A DNA stretch of 64,000 nucleotides from UBA1444 sp964601085 (GTDB lineage: Bacteria; Bacillota; Negativicutes; UBA1444). Shown here piece after piece: positions 34,120 through 41,951 of this stretch (position 1 is its first letter; the number at the start of each line of letters is the position of its first letter). The stretch spans positions 17,203-81,202 of the forward strand of contig CAZRLN010000007.1 in the NCBI GenBank assembly GCA_964601085.1. Direction: 5' to 3'. The position numbers and the translations under genes were made by a program. Below the pieces are notes generated by a model, which saw only the letters and a list, made by a program, of their open reading frames with translations, ran no database searches and had not been told where the DNA came from.

Positions 34120-35283
34120 TCATTTAGACAATGCTTGTTTCATTTTTTCGCAGGCTTCGCGCAGCATGGCTTCTTCCCGAAGGTAACAGAAACGGACATA
34201 GCCTTCGCCGCGCGGACCAAAGCAAGTCCCGGGAACGACGGCGACGCCCGCTTTTTCCAGAACGGTATTGGCGAATTTCTGGCTGCTGAGACCGGTGCCC
34301 TGAATGTTGGGGAATGCGTAGATGGAGCCTTTGGGAACGGCGCAGGAGACTCCGGGGACTTCGTTGAGGGATCCAACCATTACATCGCGTAGGTGTTGAT
34401 AAAAATCCATCCGTTTTCGCAGAAGAGCCGCTTCTCCTTCGAGGGCGCTGACTCCGGCATATTGAATAAAGGGCGGCACGCAGGAATAGATGGTCTGGAA
34501 CATCATTGCCATTTTAGCCATGAATGGCGCGGGGCCGACAGCATAGCCGAGACGCCAACCGGACATCGAAAATCCTTTGGAAAAACCATGGAGAATGATG
34601 GTTCTTTCCCGGCAACAATCTACAGTAGCCGGCGAGTGGTGCTGCAGCCCCTCGTAGAGGTTTTCCGAATACATTTCATCGCTGAGCAGCCACAGATCGT
34701 ACTTTTTGGCGATGGCGGCAATCCGGTCCGCTTCTTCGCGGGTCATGACAGCACCCGTGGGGTTTTGCGGCGTGTTGACGATAATCAGTTTTGTCTTGTC
34801 GGTGATTTTTGCCTCAAGGTCATCGGGATTCAAGCGGAAGCCGTTCGATTCATATACCGGCACCCGCACATCCTGCAAGCCGAGATAGTTGGTAACCGCA
34901 AAGTAGGACGGAAAACCGGGATCGGGAAAAATGACTTCCTCGCCGGGATCGACCAAACAGCGGACGGCAAAATCGATAACACTGTTGGACGGCATGGCGA
35001 CGATTTGATCCAGGTCAGGCCGGAATCCCCATCCCCGTTCGATATATCGGCTAATGGACTGCCGGAGCGGATTGATGCCCATGGAGCTGACATACCGGGT
35101 ATGCCCCTGATCCAAGGCGGCTTTGGTGGCTTCAATAATGTGCGGGTGGGCATCGAAATCCGAGTCGCCAACTTCAAATCGGTAAACTTTTCGGCCGGCG
35201 GCTTCCATAGCCGTTACTGTCGCCAATATTTCCAACATGGGTTGGCCGACCAGACCCTCGGTGAGTTTTGAAAACGGACGCAT
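34120..35283 (-). CDS. Class I/II aminotransferase (aspartate-aminotransferase-like)
   Basis: This 387-residue fold type I PLP enzyme shows FEVGDSDFDAHPHIIEA, VNTPQNPTGAVM, LLSDEMYSENLYEG and the PLP Lys in HGFSKGFSMSGWRLGY; Arg in YVRFCYLREE binds the substrate carboxylate. It is of the AspC/AraT/DapL-neighbour type used for aspartate or aromatic amino acids; the substrate is not fixed by sequence. It is monocistronic; a scaffold gap lies in its upstream region, so its promoter is only partly readable. Confidence 0.85.
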   Translation of the reverse strand: MRPFSKLTEGLVGQPMLEILATVTAMEAAGRKVYRFEVGDSDFDAHPHIIEATKAALDQGHTRYVSSMGINPLRQSISRYIERGWGFRPDLDQIVAMPSNSVIDFAVRCLVDPGEEVIFPDPGFPSYFAVTNYLGLQDVRVPVYESNGFRLNPDDLEAKITDKTKLIIVNTPQNPTGAVMTREEADRIAAIAKKYDLWLLSDEMYSENLYEGLQHHSPATVDCCRERTIILHGFSKGFSMSGWRLGYAVGPAPFMAKMAMMFQTIYSCVPPFIQYAGVSALEGEAALLRKRMDFYQHLRDVMVGSLNEVPGVSCAVPKGSIYAFPNIQGTGLSSQKFANTVLEKAGVAVVPGTCFGPRGEGYVRFCYLREEAMLREACEKMKQALSK

Positions 35284-35863
35284 AACAAGACTCCCTTCCT
35301 AGTGAACATTTGCACAACATACGATGACATTTTATATGATTTGTTCCGCCATGGCAAGAAAAATCCTNNNNNNNNNNNNNNNNNNNNNNNNNNNNNNNNN
35401 NNNNNNNNNNNNNNNNNNNNNNNNNNNNNNNNNNNNNNNNNNNNNNNNNNNNNNNNNNNNNNNNNNNCACAACATACGATGACATTTTATATGATTTGTT
35501 CCGCCATGGCAAGAAAAATCCTTTCCTGACCAGGGTTAGCCGTCGAACAATGTCGATGCAACCTGCGAAAGATTGGTTGCCAATAATGCCGGATTTTGGC
35601 TGATTTGGCCATTTCGCCAATCGCATGCGACTGTTCGCCGCTCCGGTCAGCCTCGATGGAGGGGTTGAGCTCTGGTGCGGCAGCGGCCAACTTGCTGCAG
35701 ATGTGAACATTTTAGCCTGCTTTTCACGTTTGTAATAATTGTGGATGCAAGGAGAGCGAAGGAATTTTGCAGCCGGAAGCGGAATTTATCAGTGGATTGA
35801 ATTGACCTTCAGGCGGAACAAGATTCGGTCCTATTGGCGTTTATCGGAGGGAGGAGGAAAGTG
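35284..35863. other. Gene-poor region with a scaffold gap
   Basis: A 100-N gap (35368-35467) is flanked by identical 55-base copies (35313-35367 and 35468-35522). The unduplicated sequence holds the aminotransferase upstream region, a short stretch resembling a decayed chemoreceptor, and the leader of the SDR operon. I find no intact gene. Confidence 0.75.
35575..35705 (-). pseudogene. Possible remnant of a chemoreceptor signalling domain
   Basis: Read on the minus strand, the segment ELNPSIEADRSGEQSHAIGE lines up with the hairpin tip of methyl-accepting proteins (GLNAAIEAARVGEQGRGFGV in the soluble chemoreceptor at 46.9 kb). Only about 30 residues can be aligned and key positions have changed, so this would be a relic. 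Chance resemblance is not excluded. Confidence 0.3.
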
Positions 35864-36625
35864 ATGTCGGAGATGTTCGATTTGACGGGGAGAGTGGCCA
35901 TTGTGACCGGTTCGACACGTGGAATCGGCCGAGGGATTGCAGAATGTCTGGGTAAATCTGGCGCAACCGTGATCATCGTCGGCCGTAATCCGCTGACCTG
36001 TGAACAAGTTGCATCGGAACTCGCCGCTACCGGAATAAAGACTGGGTTTGTACCGACGGACGTGACCAAGCTGGAACAGGTGGAATTTTTGATGCAAAAC
36101 GTCGAAGAATCATTCGGTCGCATTGATGTCTTGGTTAATAATGCCGGTGTGGCACTGACGCGGAAAGCGGAGGAGATCACCGAAGACGAATGGGATCAGG
36201 TGCTCGACCTGGATTTGAAAAGTGTGTTCTTGTGCTCGCAGCGGGCCGGGTTGCGAATGATTCGGCAGCAAGGGGGAAAAATCATCAATACGGCCTCGAT
36301 CATGGGACAAGTCGGGCAAAAACTGACCCTAAGTTACTGCGCGGCAAAAGCCGGCGTTCTGGGGCTGACACGTGCATTGGCCCTGGAATGGGCGCGATAT
36401 AACATTCAGGTGAATGCGCTGTGCCCCGGCTTTGTGCTGACCGCGATCAACGAAACCATGATGCAGGATGAAAAAATATTGAGGGCTACCTTGCGCAAAA
36501 CTCCGGCCGGGCGCCTGGGGCAGGTCTCCGATCTAACAGGCGCCGCGCTGTATCTCGCCTCGGATGCCTCCAACTTCATGACAGGCCAGACGCTGACGGT
36601 CGACGGCGGCTGGACTGCCCAATAA
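35864..36625 (+). CDS. Short-chain dehydrogenase/reductase
   Basis: This 253-residue classical SDR has the cofactor motif TGSTRGIGRGIA, NNAG at about residue 90, and the catalytic Ser-Tyr-Lys (Tyr and Lys in SYCAAKAG). The start is at 35864, after GGGAGGAGG. It ends with DGGWTAQ as in FabG-like enzymes. It leads a three-gene operon with a Cys-motif protein five bases downstream and a flavodoxin-type protein, which suggests a redox pathway that I cannot name. Confidence 0.88.
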   Translation: MSEMFDLTGRVAIVTGSTRGIGRGIAECLGKSGATVIIVGRNPLTCEQVASELAATGIKTGFVPTDVTKLEQVEFLMQNVEESFGRIDVLVNNAGVALTRKAEEITEDEWDQVLDLDLKSVFLCSQRAGLRMIRQQGGKIINTASIMGQVGQKLTLSYCAAKAGVLGLTRALALEWARYNIQVNALCPGFVLTAINETMMQDEKILRATLRKTPAGRLGQVSDLTGAALYLASDASNFMTGQTLTVDGGWTAQ

Positions 36626-36629
36626 GTCG

Positions 36630-37010
36630 ATGCGGAAGCTGGCTGTAAAATATTGCGGCGGATGCAACCCGTCGATCGATCGTACCGAACTGGCGGGAAA
36701 GCTGGCGGTGTTGTTGGCGGAACGAGATGCGGACTGGAAGCTGGTGACGCTGAAAGATAACGCGTATGATGCGGTTCTTCTCGTCAATGGCTGTCCGGTT
36801 GGGTGTGTGCAAAAACAGTTTTTGAATGAGACCCGGCCGGTAATTTTGGTTGCCGGCGAGAGTATCCAGCGGGAAAAGGTGGCGGAAGCAGCCCTGCCGG
36901 AAAAAGTGGCGGAAATATTGCTGCGCCTGAGCGAAAAGGCAGAAGAGGAAGGGCAGGAACGAAAACGGGACAAGAATACAGCGACAAACTACAAGGAGGA
37001 AAAAGCATGA
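36630..37010 (+). CDS. Small protein with CGGC and CPVGC motifs, unknown function
   Basis: This 126-residue protein opens with VKYCGGCNPSIDR and has a second Cys pair in NGCPVGC, four cysteines in an arrangement that could bind an iron-sulfur cluster or serve as redox thiols. The tail after residue 100 is charged and low in complexity. It overlaps the next gene by four bases and follows the SDR gene by four, so it acts with them. Proteins opening with YCGGCNP occur in anaerobes, but I know of no assigned reaction. Confidence 0.6.
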   Translation: MRKLAVKYCGGCNPSIDRTELAGKLAVLLAERDADWKLVTLKDNAYDAVLLVNGCPVGCVQKQFLNETRPVILVAGESIQREKVAEAALPEKVAEILLRLSEKAEEEGQERKRDKNTATNYKEEKA

Positions 37011-37876
37011 AGGTTCTGGCGATTGTCACTTCGGCCCGCAAGGTCGGCAATTCGGAAATATTGGCAAAAGAAATGCTGGCATCTTTGCCGGAATCAGTGG
37101 AGAAAAAAATGCTCCGGCTCGCGGATTTCCGGATTGAACCTTGTCGTGCCTGTTACGCCTGCCTGGCGAGCGGAACGGACTGCATCATTCCGGATGATTT
37201 GGCGAATATTTTGCATGAGATTCGGGAAGCTGACGCAATCATTTTTGCCTCGCCCGTTTATTTTTTGGGAATGCATACCCGACTAAAGCTCCTGTGCGAC
37301 CGCCTGATCAGCGTACTCAACGAAGGCGCAAAGTACGCCGGACGGCGCTGTGTGGTCGCGGTTCCCTACGGCGTTGAAGGGTGGCAGGGCTATGGGGTGG
37401 AGGCGACCGTCAGTTTGGCGAGATTCCTACACCTGGACGTTGTCGGAGTTTTGCCGGTGCATGCCGCGAATCCCGGCGACGCGGTCCAATTAGGAATCTT
37501 GAACCGGGCCCGGGAACTCGCCGGCCGGCTCCTGCCGGAAAATAGGGCTGCATTGCCGGTGGAATATGAGGACAATGTCCGTCAGACTACAAATGCCGGC
37601 GATATCGCCTGCAGCGCCTGCGGCGGCGGGATATTTCGGATCGCGAACACAGGTGATATCCAGTGCGTAATTTGCGGAACGGCTGCAACGCTTGAAATTA
37701 CTGGAAAATCGGAGAATGCGCCAATACAATGCGCCTGGAAGCTGCCGGAGCCTTTTCGCTACTCTGCCGCGGGCATGGCGGAACATGCGCATCGGCTGGA
37801 ACAGATCAAAGCAGAGTTTATCGCCCGCCGCCAAGAGTTGCTGGCGGTGAGAAAACCTTATCGGGACGAGAGATGA
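37007..37876 (+). CDS. Flavodoxin-family NAD(P)H:FMN reductase-like protein with a zinc-ribbon tail
   Basis: This 289-residue protein has an N-terminal flavodoxin-like fold (VTSARKVGNSEILAKEML; FASPVYFLGMHTRLKLLCDR) of the iron-sulfur flavoprotein type, including a Cys cluster CRACYACLASGTDC after the second strand. A C-terminal region has CSACGG and, 15 residues later, CVIC, resembling a zinc ribbon or rubredoxin site. The fusion is unusual. Together with the two genes upstream it looks like an electron-transfer module. AAGGAGG precedes the ATG. Confidence 0.75.
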   Translation: MKVLAIVTSARKVGNSEILAKEMLASLPESVEKKMLRLADFRIEPCRACYACLASGTDCIIPDDLANILHEIREADAIIFASPVYFLGMHTRLKLLCDRLISVLNEGAKYAGRRCVVAVPYGVEGWQGYGVEATVSLARFLHLDVVGVLPVHAANPGDAVQLGILNRARELAGRLLPENRAALPVEYEDNVRQTTNAGDIACSACGGGIFRIANTGDIQCVICGTAATLEITGKSENAPIQCAWKLPEPFRYSAAGMAEHAHRLEQIKAEFIARRQELLAVRKPYRDER

Positions 37877-37976
37877 ATCATATTGGGGTGCTTTTCATCC
37901 AACCATCAACTGGATAAAATAGTACATGTCGTAGCATTAAAAAATGAAAGTCAAACAGGAAGGATGAAATTGTTGA

Positions 37977-38698
37977 ATGGCTGCAAAAAACCAAACAATC
38001 CAGTCGGAACCGAACTCATCAACCAATAGCAAGTGGAAAGAACGGATTCCTACCTTTATTGNNNNNNNNNNNNNNNNNNNNNNNNNNNNNNNNNNNNNNN
38101 NNNNNNNNNNNNNNNNNNNNNNNNNNNNNNNNNNNNNNNNNNNNNNNNNNNNNNNNNNNNNGAACCGAACTCATCAACCAATAGCAAGTGGAAAGAACGG
38201 ATTCCTACCTTTATTGCGATTACTACCCTGGTTTTGGCGGTTTGCGCCACACTCTCCTCGTTCAAGGCGGGAGGATACAGCACCAAGATGGTATTGGCCC
38301 AAAGTCAGGCCTCGGACCAGTGGGCATACTATCAGGCGAAAAGTATCAAGGAAACCGCATATCAGACGCAGCGCGACGCCATGGAACTGGCAAAACAGTC
38401 CAACCCGGCGTCCGTTGAAGCGTATCAGGCAAAGATTGCCGCGTATGATCAGGAAGTCGCCCGTTATAAAAAAGAAAAAAATGAAATTATGGCAGACGCC
38501 AAGAAACTAGAAGCAGCACGAGATCAGTACCAGAAACATGGCATGCGGTTTGGTGAAGCGCTGATTCTGCTGCAAATCGGTATATTGCTGTCTTCGCTGG
38601 CTTCCATCAGTAAAAACCATGTCTACTGGTATGGTGGCGCCATTGCCGGCGCTGGCGGATTGGTAGCCTTCCTCTACGCTCTGGCGCTGGCTCCATGA
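37977..38698 (+). CDS. DUF4337-family membrane protein, split by an assembly gap
   Basis: This protein has a first membrane helix (ITTLVLAVCATLSSFKA), a coiled-coil middle (KIAAYDQEVARYKKEKNEIM) and two C-terminal helices (ALILLQIGILLSSLASI; GGAIAGAGGLVAFLYAL), the layout of DUF4337. A 100-N gap (38062-38161) with identical 55-base flanks (38007-38061 and 38162-38216) breaks it. Deleting the gap plus one copy gives a continuous 188-residue frame, the usual length of the family. The function is unknown. It lies 42 bases before hutH, with no terminator seen. Confidence 0.72.
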
Positions 38699-38740
38699 CG
38701 GGTTGGCGCGCCGTTGGCGGAGCGAGATTAAAGGGAAAGG

Positions 38741-40300
38741 ATGAAGAAAATGATCGGCATTGACGGGAATTCCCTTTCCATCGCGGAAGTGGTCCAGGTA
38801 GCCAGGGCATTTGAACCGGTTGAATTGACGGAAACAGGCCGCAGGCAGATAGTTGCCAGTCGGGCAGTCGTCGAAAAGCTATTGGACTCGGAAAATCCGG
38901 TGTATGGGATCTCCACTGGTTTTGGCGATTTGAGTCGCATCTGGATTTCACCGGCCGAGCGGGAAAAATTACAGCGAAACCTGATATTGAGCCACGCCGC
39001 TGGAGTCGGCGAGTGTTTGCCGGAAGAAGTGGTGCGGGCTGCGATGCTTTTGCGGGCGAATTCGCTGGCAAAAGGCTATTCCGGAATCCGCCTGGAAACG
39101 ATGGAAATGTTGTTGGCCATGCTTAACCGGCGGGTTTATCCCGCCGTGCCCAGCAAGGGATCCGTGGGCGCCAGCGGTGATCTCTCGCCCTTGTCGCATA
39201 TTGCACTGGTCATGATGGGCGAAGGCAAGGCTTTTGTGCGAGGCGAACGCGTTCCCGGCGCCACGGCGCTGGCGGCAGTCGGATTGCAGCCGGTGGCTTT
39301 CGGCGGGAAGGAAGGTTTGGCCTTAATCAATGGCACTCAGATTATGACCGCTGTTGGTGCGCTGGTCTGGCAGGATGCGGCGGCGTTAATGAAAGCCGCC
39401 GACATTGCCGCCGCCATGTCACTCGAAGCCTTGCGGGGAACGCGGACGGCGTTTGACGAACGAATCAGCCGAGTCCGGCCGCATCCCGGCCAACTTGCCA
39501 CTTGCTCCAATTTGTTGCGGCTCACAGCCGACAGCAAGATCATGGCGTCGCACGAGCATTGCGAAAAAGTCCAGGATGCCTATTCGCTCCGTTGTGTTCC
39601 GCAAGTTCACGGAGCTTCAAAAGACGCCGTGCGGCGAATTCTTGAAACTCTGGAGATTGAAATGAATTCGGCAACGGACAATCCGCTCATTTTCCCCGAC
39701 ACCGGCGAAGTGATTTCCGGCGGCAATTTTCATGGCCAACCGGTGGCGCTGGCCATGGACTATCTGAAAACCTCTCTGGCGGAAATCGGCAGTATTTCCG
39801 AACGCCGGATCAATCGCATGCTGGATGCGCATTTGAGCGATCTGCCGCCATTTTTGACGGCTTATCCGGGCGTGGATTCCGGTTTGATGATTACGCAGTA
39901 CACGGCCGCGGCGCTTGTCTCCGAAAACAAAGTGTTGGCCCATCCGGCCTGCGTCGATTCCATTCCGACTTCCGCCAACCAGGAAGATCATGTCAGCATG
40001 GGGACGATCGCCGCTCGCCAGGCACGTGAAATCCTGGAAAATGTGCGGCATGTTGTCGCCATCGAAATGTTGGTTGCCACGCAAGGATTGGACTTTTTGC
40101 GACCGCTGGCGCCGGGGAATGGAGTACAGGCGGCATATCAGGCCATCCGCAGCGAGGTTCCCCATCTGGAAGAAGACCGGGTTCCTGCGGATGACATCCA
40201 GACAGTCTATCAAATGTTGCTCTGCGGCAAAATCGTCCAATCCACGGAATCGGCGATCGGGCCTCTGTTCAGTTTTCACAGTGGAGAGAAAGCGAAGTAG
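38741..40300 (+). CDS. hutH: Histidine ammonia-lyase
   Basis: This 519-residue enzyme converts histidine to urocanate and ammonia, the first step of histidine breakdown. The MIO prosthetic group forms from Ala144-Ser145-Gly146 in GSVGASGDLSPLSH. The catalytic Tyr55 lies in VYGISTGFGDLS, and LSHAAGVG and SANQEDHVSMG identify histidine rather than phenylalanine lyase. AAAGGG is upstream of the ATG. The next hut step present in the window, hutI, is 20 kb away, while an orphan LivJ-type binding protein follows hutH after a new promoter. Confidence 0.93.
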   Translation: MKKMIGIDGNSLSIAEVVQVARAFEPVELTETGRRQIVASRAVVEKLLDSENPVYGISTGFGDLSRIWISPAEREKLQRNLILSHAAGVGECLPEEVVRAAMLLRANSLAKGYSGIRLETMEMLLAMLNRRVYPAVPSKGSVGASGDLSPLSHIALVMMGEGKAFVRGERVPGATALAAVGLQPVAFGGKEGLALINGTQIMTAVGALVWQDAAALMKAADIAAAMSLEALRGTRTAFDERISRVRPHPGQLATCSNLLRLTADSKIMASHEHCEKVQDAYSLRCVPQVHGASKDAVRRILETLEIEMNSATDNPLIFPDTGEVISGGNFHGQPVALAMDYLKTSLAEIGSISERRINRMLDAHLSDLPPFLTAYPGVDSGLMITQYTAAALVSENKVLAHPACVDSIPTSANQEDHVSMGTIAARQAREILENVRHVVAIEMLVATQGLDFLRPLAPGNGVQAAYQAIRSEVPHLEEDRVPADDIQTVYQMLLCGKIVQSTESAIGPLFSFHSGEKAK

Positions 40301-40367
40301 CGCCGGTCACAGTCTGAGAATTTTCCCCCGGCGAACAAAAAATATGTAACTTTTTTATAAAAACAGC

Positions 40368-40396
40368 TTGAAAAATGAAAACTTAAGTACTATAAT
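40368..40396 (+). promoter_or_regulatory. Sigma-70-type promoter of the orphan livJ gene
   Basis: TTGAAA and TATAAT are 17 bases apart. The transcript would carry a leader of about 200 bases including the hairpin-terminator module that follows. Confidence 0.75.
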
Positions 40397-40420
40397 CATC
40401 CTCAAGAACAATGGAAAAAA

Positions 40421-40493
40421 ATAAATGTTTATGCCGGGCAATGAAGCTTTTCGGCGGGATACTTTGAGAGGTTCCTGTCGGAAGGCTTTTTTT
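40421..40493 (+). promoter_or_regulatory. Two-hairpin leader with AATGAA loop overlapping a terminator
   Basis: A first small hairpin ATA[AATGTT]TAT (40421-40432) is followed three bases later by GGGC[AATGAA]GCTT (40436-40449). Both loops have six bases with A at 1 and G at 4. The second hairpin shares its 3' strand with a terminator (40444-40458 pairing with 40474-40488, 15 pairs including four G-U) that ends in seven T. This pair-plus-terminator layout is that of ANTAR-protein target RNA. Confidence 0.65.
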
Positions 40494-40601
40494 GTATCCA
40501 TGATAGAAAAAGGAAGCCGAGCAGGCGGCAGGATCTTGAAAGGCGGCGATAACGAGCGACAACGGCAAGTCATCCCCAAACACATAGGAGGAGGAAATGA
40601 G

Positions 40602-41780
40602 ATGAAAAACAATAAGCTGGTTCTCCTGTTTTCCCTGTTGTTGACGGTCGCCGTGGCGGTAGCGGGTTGTGGCGGCGGATCTGCGGCCAAGCCGGCCGAT
40701 TCCAAAGATATCAAAGTAGGCGTTGTCTATGAACTTACCGGCGGAACGGCTTCGTTCGGCACCGCCGCCAATAATGGCACCAAACTGGCTTTCAAGGAAA
40801 TCAATGCCGCCGGCGGCGTGCTCGGCAAACAAATTACGATGGTCAGCGCCGATAACAAGGGCGAACCTTCGGAATCCGCCAATGCGATGACCAAAGTGAT
40901 CAGCCAGGACAAAGTGGTTGCTGTGGTTGGCTTTACCACCAGTTCCAACGGTATTGCCGGCTCCGCCGTCAATGAAGCCAACAAGATTCCGTTCGTCGCC
41001 GCCGCGACGACCAACCCGAAAGTTACGGTGGATGAAAAAACCGGGAAGGTCAAACCGTATACCTTCCGTGTCTGCTTTATCGATCCGTTTCAGGGAACTG
41101 TCGGCGCCAATTTTGTGTTGAAAGAGCTCAAACTCAAGAAGGCAGTCGTCCTGATCGACAATTCCAGCGATTACAGCAAAGGGCTGGCGAAATTCTTCAA
41201 GGAAGCCTTCACCAAAGGCGGCGGCGCGATTGCCGGCGAAGAGGCCTATTTGCAAAAAGACAAGGATTTCAAGGCAATCCTGACCAAGATCAAAGGATTG
41301 AACCCGGAAGTCATCTACTTGCCCGGATATTATGAAGAAGTCGGGATGATTGCAAAACAAGCCCGTGAAATGGGCATTACCGTTCCCATCGTCGGCGGCG
41401 ACGGTTGGGACTCCCCCAAACTTGTCGAAATCGGTGGCGCGGCCGGCATGAACAATACCTTCTTTACCAACCATTATTCGCCGGAAGATACCAGTGCGGC
41501 GTCCAAGAAATTTGTGGATGCTTATAAGAAAGAATATGGCATTATGCCGGACGCCATGGCCGTTCTGGGCTATGATGCGGCGTATGTGCTGGCCGATGCC
41601 ATCAAGCGGGCCGGTGCCGCCGATCCGGCGAAAATCCAGGCCGCTCTTGTCGCCACCAAGGATTTCCCCGCTGTTACCGGCGCCACCACTTTGAACGCGA
41701 ATCATGATGCAGTTAAGAGCGCCGTAATCATTGAGATGAAAGATGGCAAAATGGTGTACAAGACAACGATCAAACCGTGA
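40602..41780 (+). CDS. livJ: Orphan LivJ-type substrate-binding lipoprotein
   Basis: This 392-residue lipoprotein (lipobox VAGC) belongs to the branched-chain amino acid binding family: IKVGVVYELTGGTASFG, FKEINAAGGVLGKQI, and the PGYYEEVGMIAKQAREMG hinge region. The start is at 40602, seven bases after AGGAGGAGG; earlier in-frame Met codons fall within the leader RNA. It has no permease or ATPase genes next to it and must use another set, such as livHMGF at 57-61 kb. Its position right after hutH suggests histidine or a related amino acid as ligand (inference). Confidence 0.85.
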   Translation: MKNNKLVLLFSLLLTVAVAVAGCGGGSAAKPADSKDIKVGVVYELTGGTASFGTAANNGTKLAFKEINAAGGVLGKQITMVSADNKGEPSESANAMTKVISQDKVVAVVGFTTSSNGIAGSAVNEANKIPFVAAATTNPKVTVDEKTGKVKPYTFRVCFIDPFQGTVGANFVLKELKLKKAVVLIDNSSDYSKGLAKFFKEAFTKGGGAIAGEEAYLQKDKDFKAILTKIKGLNPEVIYLPGYYEEVGMIAKQAREMGITVPIVGGDGWDSPKLVEIGGAAGMNNTFFTNHYSPEDTSAASKKFVDAYKKEYGIMPDAMAVLGYDAAYVLADAIKRAGAADPAKIQAALVATKDFPAVTGATTLNANHDAVKSAVIIEMKDGKMVYKTTIKP

Positions 41781-41848
41781 GGATGATCGTTGGATTGAAC
41801 GTTGCCCGCCAACTTGTATAAATGAAGTGAATATGATGTGGATCTGTC

Positions 41849-41880
41849 AAAAAACCGGCCGAAATTGGCCGGTTTTTTTG
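41849..41880. terminator. Bidirectional terminator after the orphan livJ
   Basis: AAAAAACCGGCC and GGCCGGTTTTTT flank a six-base loop; the arms are perfect. Confidence 0.9.
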
Positions 41881-41951
41881 ACAATTTGCAGGATATTGCA
41901 ATAAAATCCAGAATTTTAATCTATTTGTAAGAGGTTTTCGGGGGTGGATTT

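Noticed and set aside
40465..40500. Resemblance of GAGAGGTTCCTGTCGG to the start of a preQ1-I riboswitch
   Set aside because: The essential downstream A-rich pseudoknot tail is missing; the bases are fully explained as the loop and arm of the terminator.
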